Positions 38,443 to 48,852 of a DNA stretch of 64,000 nt are shown piece after piece. This stretch comes from CAVPDG01 sp963702535 (GTDB taxonomy: Bacteria > Chloroflexota > Anaerolineae > Anaerolineales > UBA4823). Every line of letters starts with the position of its first letter. Position 1 is the first letter of the stretch. Both the position numbers and the translations under genes were made by a program. The notes below the pieces were generated by a model, which saw nothing but the letters and a program-made list of their open reading frames with translations, made no database searches and was not told the DNA's origin. Location of the stretch: NCBI GenBank assembly GCA_963702535.1, contig CAVPDG010000015.1:62001-126000 (forward strand), given 5' to 3'.

Positions 38443-38896
38443 CGCCGGTTTTCCTGCCGCGCACCAATCGATAGCCGATGACCATCCCGATCACCAGCGC
38501 CGATAATGAGATCACCAGCTCGAGCATCCCGCCTCGCTGCGCTCGCACCTCGATCGGTCCATAGCGCGCCCCATTCCCCTGCGCCTCTACCTCCTCTAGC
38601 TGGTAATAATAGGTCACACCCGGCTTCACTTGCGCATCGAGGTACGTGTAGCTGCCGCCGGTCAGCGGGTCGGGCGAGGCGGGGATCAGCTCGTTATTCA
38701 CCTTCTGGTAAACGCCTTCCTGGCTGTCGCTGCGGTACACGTTGAACCCCACCGTGCTCAGCTCGCTGGCGGTCGTCCATTCCACCTCCACCGCGGCGTG
38801 CGTGAATTCCCGCCACGCCAGCCCCCCTACCACCAGGGCGATGAGCATGAACACTCCCAATAACAGCCACTGTAAACCTGCCCGTCGGACTTCCAT
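38423..38896 (-). CDS. Small dual-membrane-segment FN3 protein
   Basis: A 157-residue protein: helix (LQWLLLGVFMLIALVVGGLA), FN3-like domain (VEVEWTTASELSTVGFNVYR; YTYLDAQVKPGVTYYYQLEE), then a helix (LELVISLSALVIGMVIGYRL) and basic tail. The FN3 domain closely resembles that of the 31149-32069 product (WETASEL versus WTTASEL, GGxYxYxD versus GGYYQYTD). It is the first gene of the sigma/HprK operon. A TATAAT ends 8 bases before the ATG, suggesting a leaderless mRNA. Role probably scaffolding or sensing at the outer face of the membrane. Confidence 0.75.
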   Translation of the reverse strand: MEVRRAGLQWLLLGVFMLIALVVGGLAWREFTHAAVEVEWTTASELSTVGFNVYRSDSQEGVYQKVNNELIPASPDPLTGGSYTYLDAQVKPGVTYYYQLEEVEAQGNGARYGPIEVRAQRGGMLELVISLSALVIGMVIGYRLVRGRKTGDELQAA

Positions 38897-38904
38897 TGCT
38901 AGCG

Positions 38905-38910
38905 ATTATA
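38905..38910 (-). promoter_or_regulatory. Extended -10 promoter of the FN3/HprK/sigma operon
   Basis: TGGTATAAT on the minus strand (TATAAT at 38905-38910) is an extended -10 element 8 bases before the ATG at 38896. The -35 position (AAAAGG) is poor, as is usual for extended -10 promoters. Confidence 0.55.
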
Positions 38911-38945
38911 CCAACCTTATCTTTGCCCCTTTTCACCACTCCCGC

Positions 38946-38970
38946 TTGCCTTACCGCTTTGATAAGGCAA
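38946..38970. promoter_or_regulatory. Inverted repeat in the divergent promoter region
   Basis: TTGCCTTA (38946-38953) and TAAGGCAA (38963-38970) are perfect 8-base arms around 9 bases, between the FN3 operon and the M23 protein gene. A regulator binding here could act on both. The rest of 38897-39100 holds only weak -10 candidates for the plus strand (TATGAT, 39002). Confidence 0.45.
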
Positions 38971-39100
38971 ATCTACGGACTGAAATCATCTCCGTATAAG
39001 GTATGATTTGTGCAACTGTTACGGGTGCATTTTGGAGCGCGAGCCCTGGCTCACGCGGGTAATAAAGCGGATTGGCATAGAGCAATTCGGAGACCATTGC

Positions 39101-42100
39101 ATGAGATTTCTGCGCATTTTGTTGGTGATTTTCCTGGGGATCATCTTATTCAATCCCATTCTCCAAATTCAAGCCTCCACCCCCCTGCCTGCCGGTCATC
39201 CTCGAATGAGTTCGAGCAGGCAGTCCTGGATTCCTTCAATCCCTGGCTGGAGCAAACATACGCCATCAGCCTCTTCGAGCCGGGGGTCGAGAACGCTCAG
39301 TTCTCGGCTCAGCCGGGCTGGGCAACCGCCTGGGTGGTGATGCAGAATCCGCAAACCGGTGAGGCGTTACCCGGCGAGCCCCTACCTGCCCTCGGCGTGT
39401 GGGACGGCAATGCCTGGAAAGTCTTCTTCCCGTTCGACCCGGGCTGGTCAGCAGCTCTCAAATCCGCCCCGCAGGATCTGCTCGCCGCCCCCACGCTCAG
39501 CGCCTGGCTGAATATGAATGTCCCCCAGCCTGGCGAGACTTTCGTTGCTGCCATCAGCGGCTACCTGCTCCCCTGGGAAGGCGGCAAAACGGTCTACCTC
39601 TCGCGCAGCCTGCAGCACGACGAAGACATCACCAGCGGCAACGCCCATTACAGCTTCGATTTCTACGTCCCGCAGACCATGTTCAACATCCACGCCGCCA
39701 GGGCGGGCACGGTCTGGCTGTTCAGCGATAGCGTCCCCAACAACAATCACGATGATGTGAACTACCTTGTCCTGCAGGATACATCCACCAATCCGGTCAC
39801 CTACCAGCTCTACCTGCACCTCGCCCAGGGTAGCATCCCGGCTGAGCTGCGCTCGGTTGGCGCCTCGGTGCGGCAGGGGCAGTTCATCGGCGTCGCCGAT
39901 AATACCGGGCAGAGCACCGGTCACCACCTCCACTTCCAGGTCGAATCCGCGCCGTATTGGACGTATTGGGGCAGGTCGCTCGATATCACCTTCGACGACG
40001 TCGATATCAACGGCGGTCGCCCACGCGTCGCCGTAGACCTCCCCTTCTGCACCTGGGCTGGGGATGTGTGCACAACGACACGCTCCAGCTACGTCTCGCA
40101 GAATTACCCCCAGCCGACCGGTCTGCCCCCCTACGGCGATATCACCGCCCCCTCCGGCGCCAGCCTTGTCCAGCAGCCCAGCATCACCCTCTCCGGCTGG
40201 GCTGCCGATAGCGACGGCAGCCTCTCCCTGGCGCGCTTCATCGCCCGCTCCGGCTCCACCTGGCAGCAGGTCGGTCCGGCTTTCTCTACATCTCCATTCT
40301 CCTACACCTGGGATATGTGCGCCAGCGCAATCCCGGATGGACCCGTCAGCCTGGCGCTCCAGATCCAGGATTCCAGCGGCAACTGGGCGACGGGCTTACC
40401 CGGGCTGCGCCACATCCTCAAGCACTACGCCTGCCCGGTGACTCCGGCATGCACGCCTTCTTCTAACCAGGTCGCCATCTTCTCCGACCCCAACTATTCC
40501 GGCAGTTGCACGCTCCTCTCTCAGGGTTCCTATACCAGCGCTTCCGCTCTCGGATCTGTGGGCGTGGATAACGCCGCTTCCATAAAAGTCGGCAGCAACA
40601 TGATGGCTACCCTCTACATGAACAGCAACCTCAGCGGGCGCGGCGAAACCTTCACCGCTGAGGATAGCAACCTCAAAGACAACGTCATCGGTGCCGACAC
40701 GCTGTCATCCTTGCGCGTCCAATCCCGCTCCGATCTTGCCCGCCGTCCCCTCCCTGCCTGGCCAACGGCTGGCGCTTCTTTTGCCTGGTATACCTCCCAT
40801 ATCCTGTTCTGGGATAACGGCGGCGGCGCATTGGAATACCAGGTCGAGCTGGATGGCGCGGCGAGCGCCTGGCTGCCTGTCCCTTACTTCCAGGCTGGCT
40901 CCCTCGCCTCAGCCACGCATAGCTGGCGGGTGCGGGCGCGCAACGCCAATGGGACCAGCGCCTGGAGCGCCCTGCGCAGCTTCACCATCACCAGCCCGGC
41001 AAATGCCCCCTCCCAGGCAGACCTGGACGCCCCCTACAGCAACGACATGGAAGGCGCCTCCTCGGACTGGATTGGCAGCGCCTGGGACGGCACGCTGGAA
41101 GCCAACCACACGCCTGGCGGGCAGGTCAGCTTGAAGGTCGATATCGACGGCGCTTCCATCGGTTACGATAACGGCTCGCCCAGCATCGCCGATCTGACCT
41201 CCCCAGCCATCACCATCCCCGCCACGGGCTATTTCCTGCGTTTCTGGTATCTATACGAAACCGAGAGCCCCGCCGTCCACTGGGACCAGCGCTGGCTGCA
41301 GGTTTCGGTGAACAATGGCAATTCACCAACCTCCTCCAGCTTTCCGGCGACGAGCCCAACATCTGGCTGCAAAGCCCGGCGATCGATCTCTCCGCCTACG
41401 CCGGCAGCACGCTGCGCTTCCGCTTCCACTTCCAGACGCTGGATGCAGCTTTCAATACAAAAAAGGGCTGGTTCGTGGACGATTTTTCGATCTCCACAAC
41501 CCCTCCCCCCGCCTGCTCTGCCTCCGGCGAGCCGGATAACTCCCCTGCCCAGGCTCGCTCCCTCACCTACAATTCATCTCTGGCTGGCGCAATCTGTCCC
41601 GGCGGTGATGTGGATTACTTCCAATTCGTGGCTTCTTCAGGTAAAACCGGCATATTGACCGACGCCCAGGTCTCCGGCTCGCCCCTGGATACCACCCTCG
41701 CCCTCCTGGATAGCGATGGGCGCTCAGAGCTTGCATCCAACGACGACCAGGTGCCCAACACACGCACCGATTCCTACCTGTCAGCCGATCTCATCCCGGG
41801 TCGCACCTATTACCTCAAGCTGCCGCGCCTGGGACCATCCCACTTCCGGCGGCGCCGATCATACCTACACCCTCAATTTAATCGGAACCGATTTTTCCGA
41901 CCCTCAGGCAGCCATCACATCCCCACCCGCTGCCACCTTCCTGCCCTCCGGTCCTGTTGTGCTGCAAGCCTCCGCCTCCGACGCCGGATCCGGCGTCAGC
42001 CACGTGCGCTTCTCCTGGCATTCCGGCGACTGGCAGAACGGCAATTGGGTCGTGCTCGGCGAAGATTGGGACGCCCAGGATGGCTGGTCCTATAACTTCG

Positions 42101-42933
42101 ATGCATCTTCCCTTGCCGAGCAAACCGGCATCGCCTTCCTGGCACACGCCTACGATTGGGCAGGCAACTACGCAGATACAGCCATCTGGGACCTGGCAAT
42201 CGACCGCACCGCGCCGGTCACTGCCCTCCAGTCCGCCCAGGCGTCTCAAACCAGCACGCTGCTGCGCCTGTCCTGGAATGGGTCCGATAACCTTTCCGGC
42301 ATCGACCATTATGACCTGGAGGTGCAGACCGACGGCGGCGCTTTCCAGCCCTGGTTGAGCGGCGTGCCGGGCAGCGCCTCTGGGGCGTGGTTCGCCGGCT
42401 CCGCGGGTCATACCTACGGCTTCCGCCTGCGCGGCGTGGACCGCCTGGGCAACGTCGAGGCGTACCCGTCCACCGCTGAGGTTTCCTCCGCAGTCCCCGC
42501 CTCGGTCTGCAGCGCCGGCGACGCCTACGAGACCGATAACTCCGCCGCCTCTGCCCGCCTGGTCAGCGGGACAAGCGTTTCTCAGACGCACAACTTCTGC
42601 AATCCCGCCTCTGGCGCCGGCTGGACGAACGATCAGGACTGGCTGCGCTTCACCCTCCCGGCGGGCAAAACCGCATTCATCCAGGCTTCCTCTCCAAATA
42701 ACGGCGTTGCCGCCGTCCTCCGCCTCTACGCTGCCAATGGGACCACGGTGCTCAAAGAAGCGGCGCCGGACGGTCTGGGCATGCCTTCCTTCCTCTACTG
42801 GAGCGTCACCCAGGACACAACGCTCTACCTGCGTGTAACGCCGCTTTACGGTCGTATCACCGGCGATAGCGCCACCTACCAGCTCTCCTTCCTGGCGGGC
42901 TACCCGTCTTACCTTCCCAATATCCGCAAGTGA
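39101..42933 (+). CDS. Large secreted multidomain protein with M23-type peptidase domain (about three frameshifts)
   Basis: Starts MRFLRILLVIFLGIILFNPI, a signal peptide; the frame changes near 39205. The M23/LytM-like domain (about 39640-39990) has HYSFDF and GHHLHFQV, the zinc-ligand patterns, so cleavage of peptidoglycan cross-links or other peptides is possible. Then follow a bacterial Ig-like part (LSGWAADSDGSLSLARFIAR), a beta/gamma-crystallin-like part (VAIFSDPNYSGSCTLLSQGS), an FN3-like part, a MAM-like part (SNDMEGASSDWIGSAWDG) and PPC-type domains (GGDVDYFQFVASSGKTGI; NDQDWLRFTLPAGKTAF). Further frame changes are near 41318 and 41835. The protein ends SYLPNIRK, the shared C-terminal motif. 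It is divergent from the FN3 operon. The substrate is uncertain. Confidence 0.75.
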
Positions 42934-42961
42934 GACTTGTCTCGCCCCTCAGACTGCTCAT

Positions 42962-42986
42962 GCCCCTGGCGCTTCTGACCAGGGGC
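42962..42986. terminator. Hairpin after the M23 protein gene
   Basis: GCCCCTGG (42962-42969) pairs with CCAGGGGC (42979-42986). It lies 29 bases after the stop and 78 bases before the next start. No U tract follows, so it is a weak or rho-assisted terminator candidate. Confidence 0.4.
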
Positions 42987-43008
42987 TCGATATCCTTCGC
43001 TCATCTGA

Positions 43009-43017
43009 TGGTATACT
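43009..43017 (+). promoter_or_regulatory. Extended -10 promoter of the second glycan cluster
   Basis: TGGTATACT: TG, one base, then TATACT (43012-43017), 47 bases before the GTG at 43065. Same extended -10 form as at 38905-38910. Confidence 0.5.
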
Positions 43018-43064
43018 TTCCTTGAACCGCGTGTCCATTCTGACGGGCTGAGCGAACCTCTCCT

Positions 43065-44035
43065 GTGAAGCTGATCATCCAAATCCCCTGCTATAACGAA
43101 GCCCAGACACTGCCTCAGACCGTTGCTGCGCTGCCTCGCCATCTACCCGGTGTGGACCAAATCGAAGTGCTCGTCATTGACGACGGCAGCCAGGATGGCA
43201 CATCCGAGATCGCCCGGCAGCTCCAGGTCGATCACGTCATCCGCCAACCGCGCCATTCGGGTCTGGCGGCGGGCTTTGTCGCCGGTCTGGAAGCCTCCCT
43301 CAAAGCCGGCGCCGACATCATCGTCAATACCGACGCCGACAACCAGTATAACGCCGCAGACATTCCCCGCCTCATCGAGCCGATCCTGGCCAGCCGCGCC
43401 GATATCGTCGTCGGCGACCGTGGTGTCGCCCGCATGGCTTCCTTCTCCCCTCTCAAGCGCCTCCTGCAGCGCCTGGGGAGCTGGGTGATCGCCCAGGCAT
43501 CCGGCGTCTCCACCCCCGACGCCACCAGCGGCTTTCGCGCCATCACCCGTGAGGCTGCCCTCCACACCCTCGTCCTCAGCGAATATTCCTATACCCTCGA
43601 AACCCTCATCCAGGCTGGCGCTTTGCGCATGTCTGTGGAATACGTGCCTGTCGGCACGAATCCCAGCACACGCCCCTCCCGCCTGATGAAAAACATCCCG
43701 CATTACCTGGCGAACTCCACCGCCACGATCTTGAGAGCCTATACTATGTACCGCCCCTTGCGTGTTTTCACCCTTTTCAGCCTGCTCTTTCTGCTTGCCG
43801 GCTTCTCATCTCCGCTCGCTTCCTGTATTATTACGTCAACGGTAACGGGGCGGGTCACATCCAGTCCCTCATCCTGGCGGCGGTGTTTTTCATCGTCGGC
43901 TTTCAAACCTTCCTGATCGGTCTCGTCGCCGATCTGATCGGCTTCAACCGTAAAATACTTGAGGAAGTGCTCTACCGCCTGCGCCGCCTTGAGCTCGGCG
44001 AGCAGGCAGGCGCCCCGCCCGCCGATGAGCGCTAA
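43065..44035 (+). CDS. GT2-family glycosyltransferase, dolichyl-phosphate-mannose-synthase-like, with C-terminal helices (one frameshift)
   Basis: GT-A enzyme: LIIQIPCYNEAQTLPQTV, VLVIDDGSQDGTSEIA, NTDADNQYNAADIPRLIEP (DxD) and GDRGVARM. The C terminus has membrane helices (LRVFTLFSLLFLLAGF). A frame change near 43810 gives RFLYYYVNGNGAGHIQSLIL and AAVFFIVGFQTFLIGLVADL, a second helix and a charged tail ending with TAA at 44033-44035. Total about 320 residues. It probably transfers a sugar to a polyprenyl phosphate. Start GTG 43065. Confidence 0.87.
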
Positions 44036-44038
44036 CCG

Positions 44039-46473
44039 ATGCGCAAGACTGTCCTTCCCTGGGTCTTTCTGCTGGGCGCGGTCCTCTTGCTCTGTGGCTG
44101 CAAGCCCTGGATCAGCCTGGCGCAGCCCCAGCAGACAGGCTCCTCCGTCCTCACGCCGGGCGAGACGCTGGCGCAGACCTTTACCGCCCGTGAGGCTGGC
44201 ATGCAAGGTCTGGCGGTGTATCTATCTCCGCTCGAGCCGGGACAGGGCGCAATCCAGCTCCACCTGGCACAAAATCCCTTGCAGGGCAGCCAGCCCATCA
44301 CTGCCACGATCCCCCTCGCCAAGATCACCCAGCCCGGCTGGTATCGTTTTAATTTTCCCCCGCTCGTAAACTCCTCCGCTCAGGATTATCTTGCCACCTT
44401 CAGCCTCTCCGGCAGGGGCAAGCTCTCCCTGGCGACCGGACCTGCCGGTTCCTACCTGGATGGCGCTCTTTACCAGGCTGGCATGCCCGTAGAAGCCCAG
44501 GCGTCCTTCCGCCCTCGCTTACGATCCCCGCCTGGCAATTGCCGGTCTCGCCCGAGGAAAGCCTGGTCTGGCTGGTCTACCTGCTGGCTGTGCTGTGGCT
44601 CTTCGTTCTCCCCGGCTGGGGCTTGCTATCCCTGCTCTACACGGACTGGTCCGCGCAGTTCTGGCTGGCGAAGATCGCCCTGGCTGCCGGGCTGAGCCTG
44701 GCGCTCTACCCGCTCCTGTTCTTGTGGACATACCTGCTCGGGCTGCGGCTCGGCGTGGCTTACGCCTGGCTCCCTGGGCTGCTGGGCATCGCAATCGTCG
44801 CCTTTCGCCAGGTTCAGCGTTACCGGTCGGGCAAGCTCAGCTTTCGCTGGCGCTGGCAGCGGGAAAACCTGCTCCCCGATCTCACGCTGCTCTTCCTTCT
44901 GGGGCTTCTCGTCTTCAGCCGCTTGTGGATCATCCGCGGCTTGGATTACCCACTCTGGGGCGATTCCTACCAGCACACCCTGATCGCCCAGCTCCTGGTC
45001 GATAACCGGGGTCTCTTCGACAATTGGCTGCCGTACGCCGCCTTGAGCTCCTTCACCTACCATTTCGGCTTCCATAGCCTGGTGGCGGTTTTCCACTGGC
45101 TCACCGGGCTTCCTCTCCCTGCCGCGACCCTGTGGACGGGTCAAATCGTCAACCTGCTCGCTCTCCTCACCCTGGCGCCGCTGGCGGTCCGCCTGGGTCG
45201 CAGCCGCTGGGCGGCTGTGGTCGCCCTGCTGGTCGCCGGTCTGCTCTCCCCCATGCCGCAGGCTTACCTCAACTGGGGGCGCTACACCCAGCTTGCCGGT
45301 CAGGCGATCCTGCCCGTCGCCGTCTTCCTCGCCATTGCCCTTCTGGAGAAGCGCTCACTCGACAAGTCCCTGCTCGCCATCCTGGCTCTGCTCCTGGGCG
45401 GTCTCGCCCTCAGCCACTACCGCATCCTCATTTTCGCCGCCCTCTTCTTCGTGGCGTATTTCCTGTTCAATGCTCGCCGCCAGGACGCCCTCTCGCTGTT
45501 GCTCAAGATCGCCTGGCTCGCCCTGGCAGCGCTCCTGCTCTGCCTGCCCTGGCTCGTCAATGGTTTCTCGGGCGGCATCCCTGCCATCGCCGCCGCCCAG
45601 CTCAGTACCCCCGTGAGCCAGCTTTCGACCTTTGCCGCCCAGTACAACGCCATTGGCGGCATCGGCGACTACCTCTCGCCCGCTCCTGTGGACCCTCCTG
45701 CTCCTGGCAATCGGCTGGGGATCTGTGGCGGCGCGAGGCAGACGCCGCGCTGGTTGCCTTCTGGTGGCTGCTCATCCTGCTCGCCGCCAATCCGCAATGG
45801 CTCGGGTTGCCCGGATCGGGGATCATCAGCAATTTCGCCGTGGTTATTGCGGCATACATCCCGGCTGGCTTGCTGATCGGCGCGGCTGCTGGCTGGCTGG
45901 CGGGCGCCACTTCGCAGGTCGCCCCCCGCTACGCTCGCCTTGTCCAGCTCTCCCTGGCGCTCATCGTCCTGCTCTGCGCTTTCTTCGGCGTCCAGTCCCG
46001 CATCAAGGACCTCAACACGCAGGGCGCCGCCCTCTTCACCCGCCCCGACCAGCGCGCCGCCCGCTGGATCGATGCCAACCTGCCCGAGCAAGCGACCTTC
46101 CTGGTCAACGCCTTCTTCGCCTATAACGATTGGGTCATCGTCGGTTCCGACGGCGGCTGGTGGCTGCCGCTCGCCGCCCAGCCGCCAGACCAGCCTGCCG
46201 CCCATCAACTACGGCAATGAGCGGGGTATCCAGCCGGATTACCGCGCTCAGGTGAACGCCCTGCAGGCGGAGATCATCGCCAGGGGCATCGACCACCCCG
46301 CTGTCCTGCAAATGCTCAAAGAGCGCGGCATCCGCTACATTTACGTCGGTCAGCGCCAGGGTCAGGTCAACAACCCCGCTCCCGCCCTGGATCCCCAGGT
46401 CTTGCTCAATAGCCCGGCGTTCAAGCCGCTCTATCACCAGGACCGGGTCTATATTTTCGAGATCGTGCAGTAG
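44039..46473 (+). CDS. Large polytopic membrane protein of the glycan cluster, GT-C-like (about four frameshifts)
   Basis: About 810 residues. The N-terminal segment (WVFLLGAVLLLCGC) could be a signal or lipobox, followed by a beta-sandwich-like domain (GETLAQTFTAREAGMQGLAV). From about 44520 come at least ten helices (VWLVYLLAVLWLFVLPGWGL; LPDLTLLFLLGLLVFSRLWI) with the outer loop RGLDYPLWGDSYQHTLIAQL, which resembles GT-C transferases that use polyprenyl-linked sugars. Frame changes are near 44515, 45685, 45715 and 46190. The end reads YGNERGIQPDYRAQVNALQA and RVYIFEIVQ. Four bases separate it from the GT2 gene and none from the next. Transferase activity is an inference. Confidence 0.65.
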
Positions 46474-47624
46474 ATGAAAGTCGTTCTGATCGGTCCCGTC
46501 TATCCCTTCCGGGGAGGCATCGCCCACCACACAGCCTTGCTCGCCCGCAGCCTATCCCAGGCGGGGCACGCCGTCCTGGTGATCTCGTTTAAGCGCCAGT
46601 ATCCCTCCTGGCTCTACCCCGGTGTCACCGACCGCGATCCCAGCGCTTCGCCTTTGGCAGCGCCTGCCGAGTTTCTGCTCGATCCCCTCTATCCCTGGAC
46701 CTGGCGCACCGCCTGGCGCCGCATCGCTTCCTTCGCCCCCGATCTGGTCGTCTTCCAGTGGTGGACCACCTTCTGGTCGTTCGCGTTTGCCAGCCTCGGC
46801 GCTTCTTGCCGCAAGACGCCGTATTCCCGCCGCCGCGATCATCCACAACGTGCTCCCGCATGAGGTCGCGCCCCTGGGATGCCTGGTTGGCGGCGCGTTT
46901 TCTGCGCCGCGCTCGGCGCCCTCATCGCCCAGAACCCAAACGAGGCGCAGCGCCTTCTCGAGCTCCTGCCGCGGGCGCATGTGGATACCTGCGAGATGCC
47001 TCTCTACACCGCCTTCACCGCTGAAGAGATCTCCCAGGAGCAAGCCCGCCAGCGGCTCGGCATTCCCCCGCAGCGACCGGTGCTGCTCTTCTTCGGCATC
47101 GTCCGCCCCTACAAAGGCTTGCCCGTGCTCCTGGATGCGCTGGCGATGCTCAAACGCCAGGGGCAGCCGCCGTTCTTGCTGGTCGCCGGCGAGTTCTGGG
47201 AAGATGTCCAGGACTACCGGGGTATCATCAGCCGCCTCGCTCTGGAAGATGACGTCCGTCTCGAGAACCGCTACATCCCCAACGAGGAAGTGGATGTCCT
47301 CTTCTCCGCCGCCGATATGCTCGTTGCCCCGTACCTGGCGGGCACCCAGAGCGCCGCTGTCGCCCTGGCTTTGGGCAGGGGTCTGCCCGCCGTGCTGACC
47401 GAGCGCATTGCCGCTGGCGTCCCACCTGCGGCTCGGGATCTCACGCCGGGTTGTGCCCGCCGGCGACGCGGCTGCCCTGGCGCAAGCCATCCAGGCGCTC
47501 CTCGCCGATGCTCCCCGCGATCCAGGCTCCCCCGCTCGATGCGCAAGCAGACTGGCTGCGCCTGGTGCACCTGCTCGAGACTCTGCGCTGGTCAGCAGCA
47601 GCCAGGCTGAGAGCATGTGCATGA
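46474..47624 (+). CDS. GT4-family glycosyltransferase (several frameshifts)
   Basis: N terminus VVLIGPVYPFRGGIAHHTAL and FQWWTTFWSFAFASLG; the middle IPAAAIIHNVLPHE, then RPWDAWLAARFLRR and LIAQNPNEAQRLLELL in other frames. The C-terminal domain is VLLFFGIVRPYKGLPVLLDA and VAPYLAGTQSAAVALALGRG. Frame changes fall near 46815, 46865, 46900, 47430 and 47510. The last frame gives LDAQADWLRLVHLLETLRWS and a TGA at 47622-47624, which overlaps the next ATG (47621). Confidence 0.75.
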
Positions 47625-48852
47625 AGATCGCCTTCCTGCTCACCCAGAGCATCGACAGTCCCAGCGGCTTGGGGCGCTATTTTCCGCTCGCCCGCCAGCT
47701 CGTCCTCCTCGGGCACCAGGTGACAATCCTCGCCCTCCACCCGGATTTTGCCGCGCTCCCCCAAAAAACCGGGCAGGTTGACGGCGTCAGCATCGTCTAC
47801 GTCAGCCAGATGCACGTGCGCAAGCGCGGCAGCTCCAAGAGCTATTTCTCCACACCCACCCTGCTCTTCCACGCCGCCCTCGCCGCCTGGCGCCTGACCC
47901 TGGCTGCCATTCGGGTCCGGGCGGATATCATGCATGTCTGCAAGCCCCACCCGATGAACGGCGTCGCCGGCTGGATCGCCCACAAGCTCCGCGGCTGCCA
48001 GCTCTGGCTGGATTGTGATGATTACGAAGCCGCCTCCGGGCGCTTCAACCGCCCCTACCAGCGTAAAGTCGTCGCCTGGTTTGAGCGCACCCTTCCCCGT
48101 CACGCGTCTTCGTATCACCACCAACACCCATTTCATGCAGGGCAAGTTGGTCGACTGGGGCGTGGATCCCGCCCGCATCATTTACCTGCCCAACGGCGTC
48201 GATCCGGAGCGATTTCCCTGCCCCATCCTCCTCCGAGCTGCACGCCCTGCGCAGCCAGCTTGGCATCCCCGATAATCCGCTGGTGCTTTACGTCGGCAGT
48301 TTGAGCCTGCCCAGCCACCCGTTGCCGTTATTGATCGAAGCGTTCCGCATCGTCCTGGAGGGCAACCCAGCCGCCCGCCTGCTCATCGTCGGCGGCGGCG
48401 AGGATTTCGCTGCGCTTCCATAAAGTCGTTGCAGAGCAGGGTCTTCTGCCCTTTGTCCGCCTGTGTGGTCGCCTTCCCGCCGCTCAGGTTGCCGCCTACT
48501 ACCATCTTGCCGCCGCCTCCGTGGAGCCGGTCTACGACGATGACGCCGCCCGCGGTCGCTGCCCGCTCAAGCTCTTCGAATCCTGGGCTTGCTGGCGCGC
48601 CATTCGTCAGCGCTGACGTAGGCGACAGGCGCTTATTGTTGGGAGACCCGCCAGCCGGCTTGCTCGCCCGCCCCGGCGACGCAGACTCCCTGGCGGATGC
48701 CATCCTCGAGCTCCTCGCCCATCCTGCCCTGGGTGAGCGCCTGAGGGAGCTCGGTCGCCAGCGCCTCCCGGATTACACCTGGCAGCGCCTGGCATCCGCT
48801 TTGCACAGCCGCCTACACATCCACATCCCCGGGCAAACCCGCTTCCCCGTGA
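47621..48852 (+). CDS. GT4-family glycosyltransferase (several frameshifts)
   Basis: N terminus IAFLLTQSIDSPSGLGRYFP and CKPHPMNGVAGWIAHKLRG. Then in other frames: THFMQGKLVDWGVDPARIIY, LVLYVGSLSLPSHPLPLLIE, EPVYDDDAARGRCPLKLFES and RLLLGDPPAGLLARPGDADS. Frame changes are near 48105, 48225, 48415 and 48600, possibly more. The precise stop is uncertain: a GTGA at 48849-48852 is the likely junction with the following flippase, since overlaps of this kind join most genes of the cluster. Family assignment is safe; the end is not. Confidence 0.7.
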
